Assembly: GCA_028752905.1 (NCBI GenBank)
Contig: JAQNBH010000009.1
Span: forward strand, 29,005,976 to 29,069,975
From: Cladorhizidae sp. MBARI D1340-BT2
Taxonomy: Eukaryota; Porifera; Demospongiae; Poecilosclerida; Cladorhizidae
DNA: 64,000 nucleotides
Reading direction: 5' to 3'
Below are positions 54,850 to 64,000 of the stretch, piece after piece. Under the pieces are notes generated by a model that saw nothing but the letters and a program-made list of their open reading frames with translations, did no database searches and had not been told where the DNA came from. The position numbers and the translations under genes were made by a program. The stretch's first letter is position 1, and each line of letters starts with the position of its first letter.

Positions 54850-56825
54850 TGGAAGAAAAAACAATCAAGAAAAAGTGAAGGAAAAAAAGAAAAAAAAAGA
54901 GTTATGATGTGGATGGTAAGTGACACAGGACTAACTTTTGTGAGGTATAGTTCAAAGCCAGGTGTAATACATAAAGCTACTTTACAAATCTTACATCTAA
55001 ATAAAGTTCTGACTTCCTTTTTTGCTGCTGCACAGGTAGCAAGCACACAGGGACCTTTTGCCATTGCTATTTGGGGGAAGGTAGTGCCTTCCTATAAGTC
55101 TGGCTGGTTCAGCCACTGGATGATTGTGAAGGATGGACACTTCAAGCTGAGCTTCTGTCAGGCCTGCCTCCAGAAGAAATCCAACAGCAACCTTCACTAA
55201 GAAGGACTGGTGTGTTACTCTTCGGCCAGTCGAAGGTGTCCCTTTATATATCATGTATGCATTTACCAATGCCAGGTTGAGGAGATGAAAAGCTGCCCGT
55301 TTCCACCATTTCTGTGTCCTATGTTGGAAGGTATAGTAACTCATCAGCTGATTGGATTTGTCAACCCCACCCATGTGACTATTGTACTTGACAATGGCTG
55401 TTGGCTTTATGACCTCCTCCATGCCAGTTGCTGACAGCCTTGTCCTCTTCCTCTTTGCTATAGTGCTATCATCGTGGATAGTACTCAGAATGGTCACAGC
55501 TTTCATGTCCATCCATTTCAAGGCAAGGACACCATTTGTACTTATATACTTGATGTCACCCTTTTTCATTTTGTCTTTGGCCTTGATACATGCAGGTCCC
55601 ACCCTCCTGTTCACCCGAACTGCACCACATGCACCGAAGCCACTACTTTTTTAGGGTGAGGAACAAGTCTGGACTTGTGTACAAATGGTGTCCTTTATTC
55701 TCCATCCCTTCTACTAGCTTCATCACCATGTCATGTGTTGTTCTGTAGCGGAGAGGCTCTCATTTCTCTGGGAGACCCCCCAAAAAGAACAAGAACTGAA
55801 AAGAAAAAAAGTGGGAAGGAAAAAGGGGATAATGAAGAAGAGCAGGAAGGAAGTAAAAAAAGAAAGAAAAAAGTGGGGGGGGGGGGGGGGGGGGGGAAAG
55901 ACTATGAGTGAATTATATTTATTATATATAATATTATAGTACTTTTCTACATGGCTATTTTGTGTGTATATATATATACAGTTTCTTCACCAGTATAGAG
56001 CTTCCAAATGTACATATATCCACTGGAGCCGTCTGCCAGGACATAGGCTTTCATGCCCCACTTGATAGCGATAAACCACAGCCGTCCCTTGAAGCCTATC
56101 ATTGATTCATTGACTGATATTTCTCTCCCCAGCTGGTAAAAGGTTTTGAATTTATCTAGTAAATGCTCCATAAGTGGCCGTATTTTGAACAGGGCATCAT
56201 ATCCTGGCCGACCCCTAGGTACATCTTCTCTCCATCATTTAGGTGAAAGAAGCGCGAGACAAAATCGGTCTCCCGCCATGATAGAGGAGAAGCATGACCT
56301 GGTGAAGGGCCATTTCTTGCACCAATAGTCCTCAATCCGATGCTTATTATCCGTGCTCATGGCAATAAAGGGCAAGAAACTTCACCATTTCACTGACTGA
56401 GCACCTTTTCCACTCTCTGACTCTTGATCGAAGAGGTAAGTCTTTATTTCCAGCCATGAATTGCTCAGCATACAACATTTTTTCGTTCACAACTCTCCTC
56501 AGGATATTGTCGTCCATAAAAAGCTGAGCAAACTCCAAAGGCTCTTTTCCTTCCATATCAACAGTGCACCCAGATGCCTGGCTAAAGGAGATGGAAGAAC
56601 TGGAACAAGAAGTACTGGCACCAGAACTGCTACCACTTTAGCTACACACACCACCAACTACGCCATCACTAACACTATCAGCTACCTCACAAACTCCAAC
56701 ATCCTCATCATCCTCACTATAATTTTTCACTATGAAGCCATCAAAATCATCATCAATCTCATCATCCAACATACACAGCACTTTATCTGTATCACAATAT
56801 TTAGCCATAGTTACGCCCCACAATA
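54850..56825 (-). pseudogene. piggyBac-type transposase relic missing the second catalytic Asp
   Basis: Minus-strand order: acidic N-terminus (56823-56640, 'LDDEIDDDFDGFIVKNY'); 'PLEFAQLFMDDNILRRVV' (near 56520); 'DYWCKKWP' and 'SSIMAGDRF'; 'REISVNESMIGFKGR' and 'YVLADGSSGYMY' with the first catalytic Asp (near 56030); 'MKLVEGMENKGHHLYTSPDL' (near 55710), where the D-N of the expected DN-x-YTSP box is absent; then, after a frame change in an A-run near 55652, 'GACGAVRVNRR', 'STIHDDST' and 'YNSHMGGVDKSNQLMSYY' (third Asp). The C-terminal Cys cluster ('CACYLCSS', 'RCKICKVALC') is split by a frameshift near 55005. A G/A-rich insertion with a G22 run separates the Asp1 and Asp2 regions. Non-functional. 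Confidence 0.8.
55875..55896. repeat. G22 homopolymer inside the piggyBac relic
   Basis: Twenty-two G follow an A/G-rich tract; part of an insertion between the two catalytic regions. Confidence 0.9.
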
Positions 56826-57250
56826 TTTAATTAAACTTGCTATCTGTTGTAATCTAATATAGCCAAACTGTACAAAGCTCTTAACTAAATCAATAGCTCC
56901 TCTATCTAAAGAACTTTGAGTACAGCTGTAAAGCAAGCAGCTGCTCAGTACCCACTTGTAAAGCATTGCATCTTCTGGGGACACTATAGTATCCCAAGTG
57001 TGAAATCAGGAGGACAATAATTCCACATGAAACATGCCAGGAAGCATCTTGGAATGTGATAGAAGCAACCTAGTAAATCACACAGGAGGCTGTTTACAAG
57101 ATATATAGCTGATCCATAAATATTTTTTTGGAAAATCATCCAATTTACTTTCCCTAATTGGTTATCTATCCAAGATCTACAAGTGTGCCAAGTAGAAGAG
57201 CCTGAGAAGCTGTCCTAGTAGGAATAAGGCTAGTTTAAGAAGCTTATAAG
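56826..57250. other. intergenic, no feature
   Basis: AT-rich spacer between the piggyBac relic and the hAT left end. Nothing recognised. Confidence 0.5.
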
Positions 57251-57464
57251 CAGGGGCGTATGCAGACTTTTGAAAAGGGGGGTTATGTATATATGTCGGA
57301 TGTGGATCATGTGGCTGAAAGCCATGGTGAGGATATATAGTGCAAAAGGGAAATATATATGCCCCATCCAGCACAAATCGTGGAAACTCCAAAAATATTT
57401 ACAGAGATGATTTTTATTAAGCAACCTTCAAAAATATACAGACAAAATTACTGAAATAATAAGC

Positions 57465-59740
57465 TAACATTGAATTCTGCATGGATATTGTTCTACGTAA
57501 AGTTTGCAACAGTATCGATCCATTCCAGTATTAATGCTAAGGCACTGAGTCTTTCCTCACTTGTTTAAACATCGAAGTGTGGAAGCAGATCGTCCACAAG
57601 TACGGGAACTGAGTGGGAGTGTAGCAAAAAGGTTCAAAAGGGACATTTGGAAGGGTTTTGAGGCAGCAGAGTTTAAGCGATTCACTCAGAGTTTGAGGAC
57701 GCTCATCTGGTTAAATTTGTAGCCACCTTGACTTACAGCGATGAAACTCTTCATCAAGTATACTCACATTTGGTAGATATTCAGAATAGAAAGTAACAGC
57801 AGGTTCAATATTAACAAAGGATGAAGTAGTGGTATGGATGGGCAATAGGTATTGCAATGAAGCTACCTGGTTGGTATGCTTAGTAAATCTTGATGTATAA
57901 TTTGGTCAAGAAAAGGGATGACTACAGCCCATTTAAAATAATCCTCAACTGAATTAGTGGATTCAGACAATGCTGCTGTCGCTGAGTTGTGCGTGGCATC
58001 GAAATAGTTATATTGGACTGAACTGCCCATCTAGAACAATGCCGAAAGATACGCTGTGAAAAATTATCAACATCTGCTCTCTCTCTTTTAAATTCATTGC
58101 AACAGTCTTGTACTTATTGTCACTCCAGAGGTAAGGTCTTGGCACTTTCCTTGTAATTTAACAACAGCTTCTTTAATAGACCTAAAGAGAGTGACTAGGG
58201 AATACAAAAATGCAAAGGACTCCAACGTTTTCATGTATGCAAGAGCATTTTTCTTATCATCAGTAGTCCAACCATCTTTAAAGTTCAGAAATTCACTATT
58301 TCCATAGAGTACTATCTCACACATTTCAATTAGAAAAGGATGATATAGACAGAAACGCTCCCAGCCATTGATGTTCTCTACCCATCGAGTAATGCAAACG
58401 TTGATTATTGAAAACTGCTTTGTGCCAATCTGAGACCTCTTCTGAATGATTGCTTTAAGGAGGCCCTCTCTTTTAGCTGAATCCTTAATCCATAATGTGA
58501 AACCTTTTATCTGATCTACACAGTTCCTTATAGGTGGAACAGAACAGGAACTTATGATAGCCAGATTATGGAATGACTTGCACAATGGGTGTAGAATGCC
58601 TTGGGATGCTTCTCTCGAAGTAATGCCTGCACACCAGCTATCTCCCCACTCATCATTGAGGCCCCATCATACCCTTTCCCTCGCAAATCATTCAGTGATA
58701 AGCCAAGCCCCTCCAAGGTCTGTATAATGGTATTTGGTACACATCAGCTGCTCGGACTCTCTCAAGTTTTACAAATGAAACAAACTCTTAACTCTTCTCG
58801 AATGTCACCATGGCCATCAACAAAGTGAAGGAATATGTGCAGATGCTCTACATTGTGACATGAAACCTCATCAGCTAGAACGAAAAAATATTTTGCTTCT
58901 TTTATCTCAGATATTGTTTTGGCAAGAATCATATCATAGCCTATAATATTAATAATTACATTTTGAGTCCTTGGTGATAAGTGTGTTGCATTCTTTGCCT
59001 TGGTACAATAAAGATGCTCATATAAAATACTGTCTGTCCCCGCAAAAGATTTTAGCATTGCTAAAAAGTTTCCAGGATTCTTTGACGATGCAACTTCCTC
59101 TAACTTTCCACGAAATGCAATACCCTGTTTGCCTAAAAAAAAATTGCTCAAACAATTTGCCTCAGTATTGCCTTTTTTCACTAATTTCCTTTTGAACAGC
59201 AGTGCTTGTCATTACATCTACTCGTGATACTGGATTTTCAATTGTGCATCTGCTTGCTGCAAACAATCACGATGGTATTGAAGCTTTGCATGATTACCCA
59301 AATTGCAACTCATCTTGATCCAGTTAGAAAAAGGCTTAATTACCAGGTAACCTTTATCTTTACGTTGGTTAGATGGAAGAAACATAGCACAAGGCTGACA
59401 AAATACACCATCTACCTTAGAACTGTAGACTAGCCAAGGATATTTACTGAGACACAATATGTTAAACTTTTGGTGATAGCTATGTAATAAGGTGCCAGTA
59501 AGGACACTAAGCAATTGTACATCGTGGTGACATAAGAAAGAGTATCTAGCACCACTAGAAAGCTCATGTATTAGACAATCAGCATCATCAATAGAAGATA
59601 ATAAACATACGATTCTGGTCCTTCGGCACTTCCACTTGAGCATTCATTAACTATAGGAACTTCATCTTCATGTCAGCTTTCCAGAGTGGTACTGATTTCA
59701 GAATGATCCAGATCAGACTGAGGTTCACTAGAATCTGAAT
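57465..59740 (-). pseudogene. hAT transposase, ZMYM1/DUF4371-like, decayed
   Basis: The N-terminus near 59735 is acidic ('SDSSEPQSDLDHSEISTTLE'). A TTF-type zinc finger follows: 'SKYPWLVYSSKVDGVFCQPC' then 'NHAKLQYHRDCL'. The core reads 'QGIAFRGKLEEVASSKNPGN', 'HLSPRTQNVIINIIGYDMIL', 'AKYFFVLADEVSCHNVEHLH' (Asp/Glu region) and 'NVCITRWVENINGWERF'. The C-terminus ('YFKWAVVIPFLDQI', then '...SASTLRCLNK' and 'SINTGMDRYCCKLYVEQY') is the dimerisation region. At least three stops or shifts break it (after 58762, at 58094 and near 57555). Two long intact pieces (58094-58585 and 58762-59181) remain. The transposase binds the element ends and cuts DNA in the nucleus. Confidence 0.75.
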
Positions 59741-59939
59741 AAATGTGATTGGTTTATCAAGTGTACAGGCTTCAAGCTAAATAGCTAGCAATAATTTCTC
59801 TTATCTTCATCCTCAATGGCTGTTATTTTGAAAAATGACCTGGTGTCCATATTTTGTCGTTGGCTCTTGATGGCAGAGTTGTGGCTCATTAGTTCCACAA
59901 CTACTATTAATGCTCACTACATGTGCAATGATTAGCTCA

Positions 59940-60094
59940 TTAACCAGTCGAAGGACAAAGTCCAACCAACCAGACAGCCCCTCGGTGGGACCAGAGCACC
60001 CTGAGCAGATTGGTCTTATTTGCATGGGGGATTTGTGGGCTTTCTTTAGAAAGTACATTCGTTGGGTTCTCATTTTCCCCTCCACCATGGTCAA
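59940..60094 (-). pseudogene. Penelope-like reverse transcriptase fragment nested in the hAT element
   Basis: The minus-strand frame reads 'RMYFLKKAHKSPMQIRPICS' followed by 'GCSGPTEGLSGWLDFVLRLV', the conserved RT segment (normally LPKIHK..RPI.S....TE..S..LD..L) just upstream of the palm motifs found in the fragment at 20.05 kb. It stops after LRLV. It lies between the hAT transposase start and the hAT right end. Confidence 0.65.
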
Positions 60095-60125
60095 GGGCTA
60101 GGGCTAGGGCTAGGCCTAGCCCTAA
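60094..60125. repeat. (GGGCTA)3 followed by its inverted form
   Basis: AGGGCTAGGGCTAGGGCTAG then GCCTAGCCCTAAG; telomere-like hexamer as at 30.0 kb, forming a short hairpin. Confidence 0.6.
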
Positions 60126-60312
60126 GTTATTGTAATATTGTTTCCACATTATTTAACACTATCAATGTACCTATGTTAATTAAAATTATATTAATGAATT
60201 GTGCCATTGCCTGAAATGAAATCTGAGAGGGCAAAACACACACAAACACATTCCAATGAATATCATTAAAATGAAAGGGGGGTTCTGCAGACCCCCCCTG
60301 CGTACGCCCATG

Positions 60313-61017
60313 ATAAGGGCTAGGTACCACATCCAAAGCTTTAGTGGATAAATTATCTAAGCCTGTCATTATCTAGTAGACTATAATAGTAAAAGAACAG
60401 CAAGATCCACACCCTTAAGAGTTCCCATTAAATATATCTAGCTTCACTGCTGGATGCTGCCTGTACTAGAGCAAGAACAAACTAAACATATAACGCAGCA
60501 GAAATTAGGTTCGCTGTTGCTACCTCCCAGTATAGAGCTCATTCAACATAGAGCTCAAGTTCCATGCAAAGACAGCTGTTGTTGGTCTAGTTTTAACTTA
60601 CAGAGGAAAATGTACCCATAGCATCTAGTTTTGTGTGTAGCATCCTGAGCGCATTACGACACCATGTTAAGAGAGTTGAGATATAGACAGTTGTGGGTAT
60701 TATTACCACCAACAATAAGTAGTTGTATTATGCACATTGCAAGATGTTGGGGATGATTATTGTAGATTCAAATACTCACCAAATGTGAGGAGAGTCCGAA
60801 CATCAAGAGGAGGGAGATGAATATCAGGTTACATACAAGAAGGTAAAACATGTAACATTACATCATATTATGCATAATACTAGTACACTTCTAAATTTAT
60901 TCAAACTTGTACGATTACTCTCAGCTGAACAAAAAAGCTGATTTAAATAAAGTTCTAGTATATTATTATAATGAGATTTTGAACTGCACAGAACTAATTA
61001 GTCACACAGGATCCTCA
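60313..61017. other. no gene recognised
   Basis: AT-rich spacer; no ORF or repeat of note. Confidence 0.45.
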
Positions 61018-61190
61018 AAAACCAGAATGCCTGATTTTGGTGCGTAAATGTCTCCAGATTGCCAAGTGCTAGAGAGTTGAAATTAGCACCAGTGGCTACA
61101 GGAAGCCCTACTCTATACAATGACAGTTTTGATTAGGCGCTAAAATGTAAGTACGTAGTCAAGCGTGCGGGTGGAAAATGAATGAAATTC
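61018..61190. repeat. single-arm copy of the foldback family
   Basis: CTCCAGATTGCCAAGTGCTA and AATTAGCACCAGTGGCTA match the arms at 31.05 kb and 63.55 kb, then CTAAAATGTAAGTACGTAGT and the spacer. The second arm is absent. Confidence 0.7.
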
Positions 61191-62150
61191 ATAAGACTCC
61201 CAAGCCATATTAAATTAAGTACCGTGGCTCCTGAGATGATGTAACGACCTATAGATGGTCTATCCTGCATTCTTTGCAATTGGTTTTATTCAGCAAAGTA
61301 TATTCAACTATAAAACCATTTGAAGATCAGTTATCATGAAATATGCAATTCTTGTGACAGGCTCAATGTTGATATCCTTTACGATCCAGTTATACCTTCA
61401 TTGGGACATTGGAAAATATTTTTGGCAATTTAGAGGACGTGCAGGAGGAGCTGCCTGTGCCACTAGATCACTTGGGAAAGGTTGCAAATGTCATGATGGA
61501 GCAGCAAGATACTCGTTAGGAAACTGTAGACAGTTACAGAGAGTTGCAGCTATAAATAAGCCTGGTTATGCTATTACAATTCTTGCCTCAATGTTCTGGG
61601 AAATATGTTACACTAATCATGAAGCTTGTTCACATGTTCATAATTGGTGCATGTTTCAAGGACTTTGAGAACAGTGCTTCGTAGCAAGATACCATAACTT
61701 AACTTAAGAACATTAGGTAACTAAACATGAGAGGCTTAACAACCACAGTTTAGGAAACTAAAATATTTTTATAGACAAAAGTGGTACAAGTTAGGCCCCC
61801 TAAATGCTACTTAATAGAACGTTCAGCATTTGACAGTCAAGTACATGCACGTGTGTGGGAGGTGTCTCTTCAATGGGATTGTTATTTCAAGCTCTAGTAT
61901 GGTGGCGGCTTTGTACCAGCAGCATTAGAACAACATTAGTTATCCCTGCAGCATTAGGGGATGGAGTATGTGCAGGTGCCTCTTAATACTCTAGCAACTT
62001 ACAAGAACTGATCTAAAATGGTCTTAAAGTTTTTTAAATCATAACTTAATCAGTTTTGCAGCAAGTATAAAGGATGTGCAATCGCTGATCGCAACCACTG
62101 TCCTCAAAGTAATCTTTATGGGAATTCTGCTGTTTTAGCAAGCTGTTTTT
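61190..62150. repeat. duplicate of 17.83-19.07 kb
   Basis: Aligned in order and orientation with the earlier segment with many small indels. Confidence 0.6.
61336..61668 (+). CDS. possible 110-residue ORF with hydrophobic N-terminus, doubtful
   Basis: ATG 61336 starts 'MKYAILVTGSMLISFTIQLY', which could act as a signal peptide, followed by a Cys-containing stretch ('GKGCKCHDGAARYSLGNC') with eight or more Cys in total. The duplicate at 18.06 kb shares 'GAAKYSLGNCEQLQ' but has stops elsewhere. Either strand could explain the conservation. No family known; weak evidence. Confidence 0.25.
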   Translation: MKYAILVTGSMLISFTIQLYLHWDIGKYFWQFRGRAGGAACATRSLGKGCKCHDGAARYSLGNCRQLQRVAAINKPGYAITILASMFWEICYTNHEACSHVHNWCMFQGL

Positions 62151-62219
62151 TCTACACTAGGCTACATGTGCCTACCAGTAAACTCTCTCAATAGTTTAGA
62201 CTTTGAGAAATGAGTTAGT

Positions 62220-63300
62220 GTCCTTTGATACATTGTTTACAGTCTTCTGCTGATTTGGGCCAGGATAGAGCAAGATCTTTGCAGTGGCATCTGGGATGTA
62301 AAACTTGTGAAGGTTTTAACACCAGAAAGGATAGCATTAACTTTCAATAGTTCATCCTGGATCCCGTCCCACGGACAATGATGGATGTCGCAGGGAGGGT
62401 GCATTTGAGCTTGATGGCAGCTAAGTGAGCATTCTGATCTCTGTGGGTAATATGATTTAATCAATTTCTGGCTTACATAAGTATGTTGATAAGGGATCAC
62501 TAGTTACGGAGAAGAAAATGCTGACTTGCTTCCATTGAGATTAGTATGCTACACTTGTTAGTTGACATTTTTGTCCTTGGATGGGATCCTGTAAACTCTA
62601 GTAAAGGTAATGCTACCCTTACTGCTGTCAGAACAGCTAGCCACTACTAATGCCCAACTTTTCCAGGAGAAACTTGTAGAGGGTAAACTCTTTTCCTCGT
62701 GATATTTTGTAGCACCTTCAATGCATAACCATCCTAGATGCTGATACAGAAATCCAACCAGGAGTGCATTTTCTTCTAAAGAGAGTAGATATTCTGAGGG
62801 ATTTCAGGCTAGCATAGGTGAATATACAGCTTTCATTGGCTTGCAGAGACAGCAGCAAAGGTAAGGAAGGGACAGTTTATGACTTTTTTGCTTGTCAATC
62901 AGTTTTATTAATTTCTATATTTTTATCGCTTCCTCCACCCACTCCCACAAACTAGAACATGAAATAAACTTTAATGTAATAATGTTGTAACCTTCTGCAC
63001 ATGTCCAGGTAAAAATCTGGTTTTTAGCACGTTTTATGATGAATGTCCCAATTTGAAGATATCGGCTTAAAAAGGTGAATCAGTTAATGAAATATGGTAT
63101 TACATTAAAAAATGAGAGCTTCTTTCTCCATCATAACACATCACAGACGGTGTTACACGACACATAGACAGGGTTACATGTACATCCTTACAAAATATTA
63201 CCCAATGATTTGACTGTGTTTCACAACACTTAACCTGTGATAGAATCATTCTTACAAAATATAAACATCATTGATCAGTTAGCAAGTAGTCAACTGTGAG
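62220..63300. repeat. duplicate of 9.69-10.62 kb and part of 12.99-13.5 kb
   Basis: Starting at GGATGTCGCAGGGAGGGTGC (62383, versus GGATGTCGCAGAGACAGTGC at 9705) the order of words matches through 63300. The 87-codon minus ORF at 62237-62500 overlaps it and is not conserved as an ORF at 9.7 kb. Confidence 0.65.
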
Positions 63301-63307
63301 TTTGTTA

Positions 63308-64000
63308 GGGGTGATAGGTGCATTTTTAAATTATAAAAACAAACTTGTGGTTACCACTTTATAGCGCCATAGATTCTGTAAACTTCATGGTATGGACTTG
63401 ATATAATTATAGCTCAAAAGATTGGTCTCTCCTCGCTTTGATACTAAAATATTTTTCATATGATAACTATAGGCAAGTTACTGGAAATAAAGTGGAGGGA
63501 GCCTCAAAACCTCTATGCCTGATTTTGCCACATAAATATCTTCAGATTGCCAAGTGATGGAGAGTTGAAATTAGCAACACTGGTTAGAGAAAGCCCTACT
63601 CTATTTTTGATAAGGCACTAAAATGTAAGTACTGGTCAAACAAGCGCACACGTGGAAAATGAATTTTATGGAATTTTAACAAAATTCATTTTACAACCGA
63701 GCATTTGACCACGTACTTACGTTTTAGCGCCTCATCAAATTGCTTATTGCATAGAGTAGGGCTTCTTCTAGTCACTGGTATTAATTTCAACTCTCTAGCA
63801 CTTGGCAATCTGGAGATATTTATGTGGCAAAATCAGGCATTAAGGTTTTGAGGATCCCTCCACTTAAGTTCCAGTAACTTGGCTATAGTTATAAGCATGA
63901 AAAATATTTTAGTATCGAAATAAAGCACACAGAGAGCGCTATCTTTTGAGCTATATATCAAGTACATACCATAAAGTTTACAGAATCTATGGAGCTATAA
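63308..64000. mobile_element. foldback element, third copy, cut by window end
   Basis: The left arm starts near 63308 and the axis is near 63680 (GAATTTTATGG...ACAAAATTC). The right arm runs to the end of the window. GTGGTTACCACTTTATAGCG and CCATAGATTCTGTAAACTTC on the left answer the sequence ending GTTTACAGAATCTATGG on the right. Same family as 30816. Confidence 0.8.

Larger units (their letters stand above)
57251..60312 (-). mobile_element. hAT element with both termini
   Basis: The left end CAGGGGCGTATGCAGA at 57251 and the right end (complement of ...GCGTACGCCCATG, 60300-60312) are inverted repeats (CA.GGGCGTA.GCAG). ATAAG lies immediately outside each end (57246-57250 and 60313-60317), a possible 5-bp target duplication. 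Poly-G/C runs flank both ends inside the repeat. Transposase runs on the minus strand. Most hAT elements make 8-bp duplications, so the 5-bp one needs comparison with other copies. Confidence 0.75.

Noticed and set aside
54841..55654. Plus-strand ORFs of 119, 74 and 90 codons
   Set aside because: Antisense to the piggyBac C-terminal coding sequence, which carries the recognisable motifs.
1..64000. tRNA or rRNA genes
   Set aside because: No convincing A and B box pair with acceptor pairing, and no rRNA core sequence was seen by eye; the tRNA-like words near 4650 and 20882 are primer sites.

Overview
The window looks like animal genomic DNA, most likely from a basal metazoan such as a demosponge. 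It is AT-rich, with short GT..AG introns, exons of 40-320 bases, a death-domain exon, TTAGGG-like tracts and a dense mix of eukaryotic transposons. There is no bacterial gene organisation (no operons, Shine-Dalgarno sites or CRISPR). The organism call is inference. Nothing was searched against a database; all family names come from motifs read in the translated sequence.

Layout. 0-3.5 kb: a decayed Ginger-type DNA transposon (integrase, Ulp1-like protease, remnant PHD finger), carrying a MITE in an intron. 4-6.3 kb: 5' end of an LTR retroelement (LTR, leucine-tRNA primer site, gag) whose gag frame runs directly into a hAT transposase C-terminus, flanked by minisatellites. 6.9-7.6 kb: a small spliced plus-strand gene of unknown function. 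9-19 kb: locally duplicated low-coding DNA with a minus-strand PHD-finger terminal exon, a 650-base tandem duplication and a piggyBac N-terminal fragment. 19-22.9 kb: a ~165-base satellite, a Penelope-like reverse transcriptase relic, a second LTR/PBS/gag unit and a 31-base minisatellite. 23-42.5 kb: the most interesting stretch, on the minus strand. Two small alternating exons (B, 40 nt; A, 50-71 nt) recur up to eight times with conserved splice sites and phases, encoding a repeat of about 37 residues with a YENP/YEIP tyrosine motif. A death-domain exon lies among them. Much of this spread came from a 4-kb direct segmental duplication. A foldback element and a third gag/protease retroelement (33.6-35.8 kb) interrupt it. 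42.6-47 kb: a fuller Ginger element with recognisable integrase, CXC, Ulp1 and PHD modules. 47.5-48.4 kb: minus-strand coiled-coil exons with a 42-base internal repeat. 51.7-52.4 kb: a decayed tyrosine recombinase. 54-54.7 kb: a GCTAGC-rich array. 54.8-56.8 kb: a piggyBac relic lacking its second catalytic aspartate. 57.25-60.31 kb: a hAT element with both ends and a possible 5-bp target duplication. 60.3-64 kb: diverged copies of the 9-19 kb duplications and two more copies of the foldback family.

Most coding signal is therefore mobile-element debris of at least eight classes, nearly all broken. Candidate host genes are the death-domain/YENP cassette array (23-41 kb, minus), the 7.1-7.5 kb gene (plus), the PHD exon (9.2 kb, minus) and the coiled-coil exons (47.5-48.4 kb, minus). 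The cassette array is the best candidate for an undescribed system: an expandable, in-phase exon pair adding tyrosine docking motifs near a death domain, which would suit a signalling or innate-immune protein if it is expressed.
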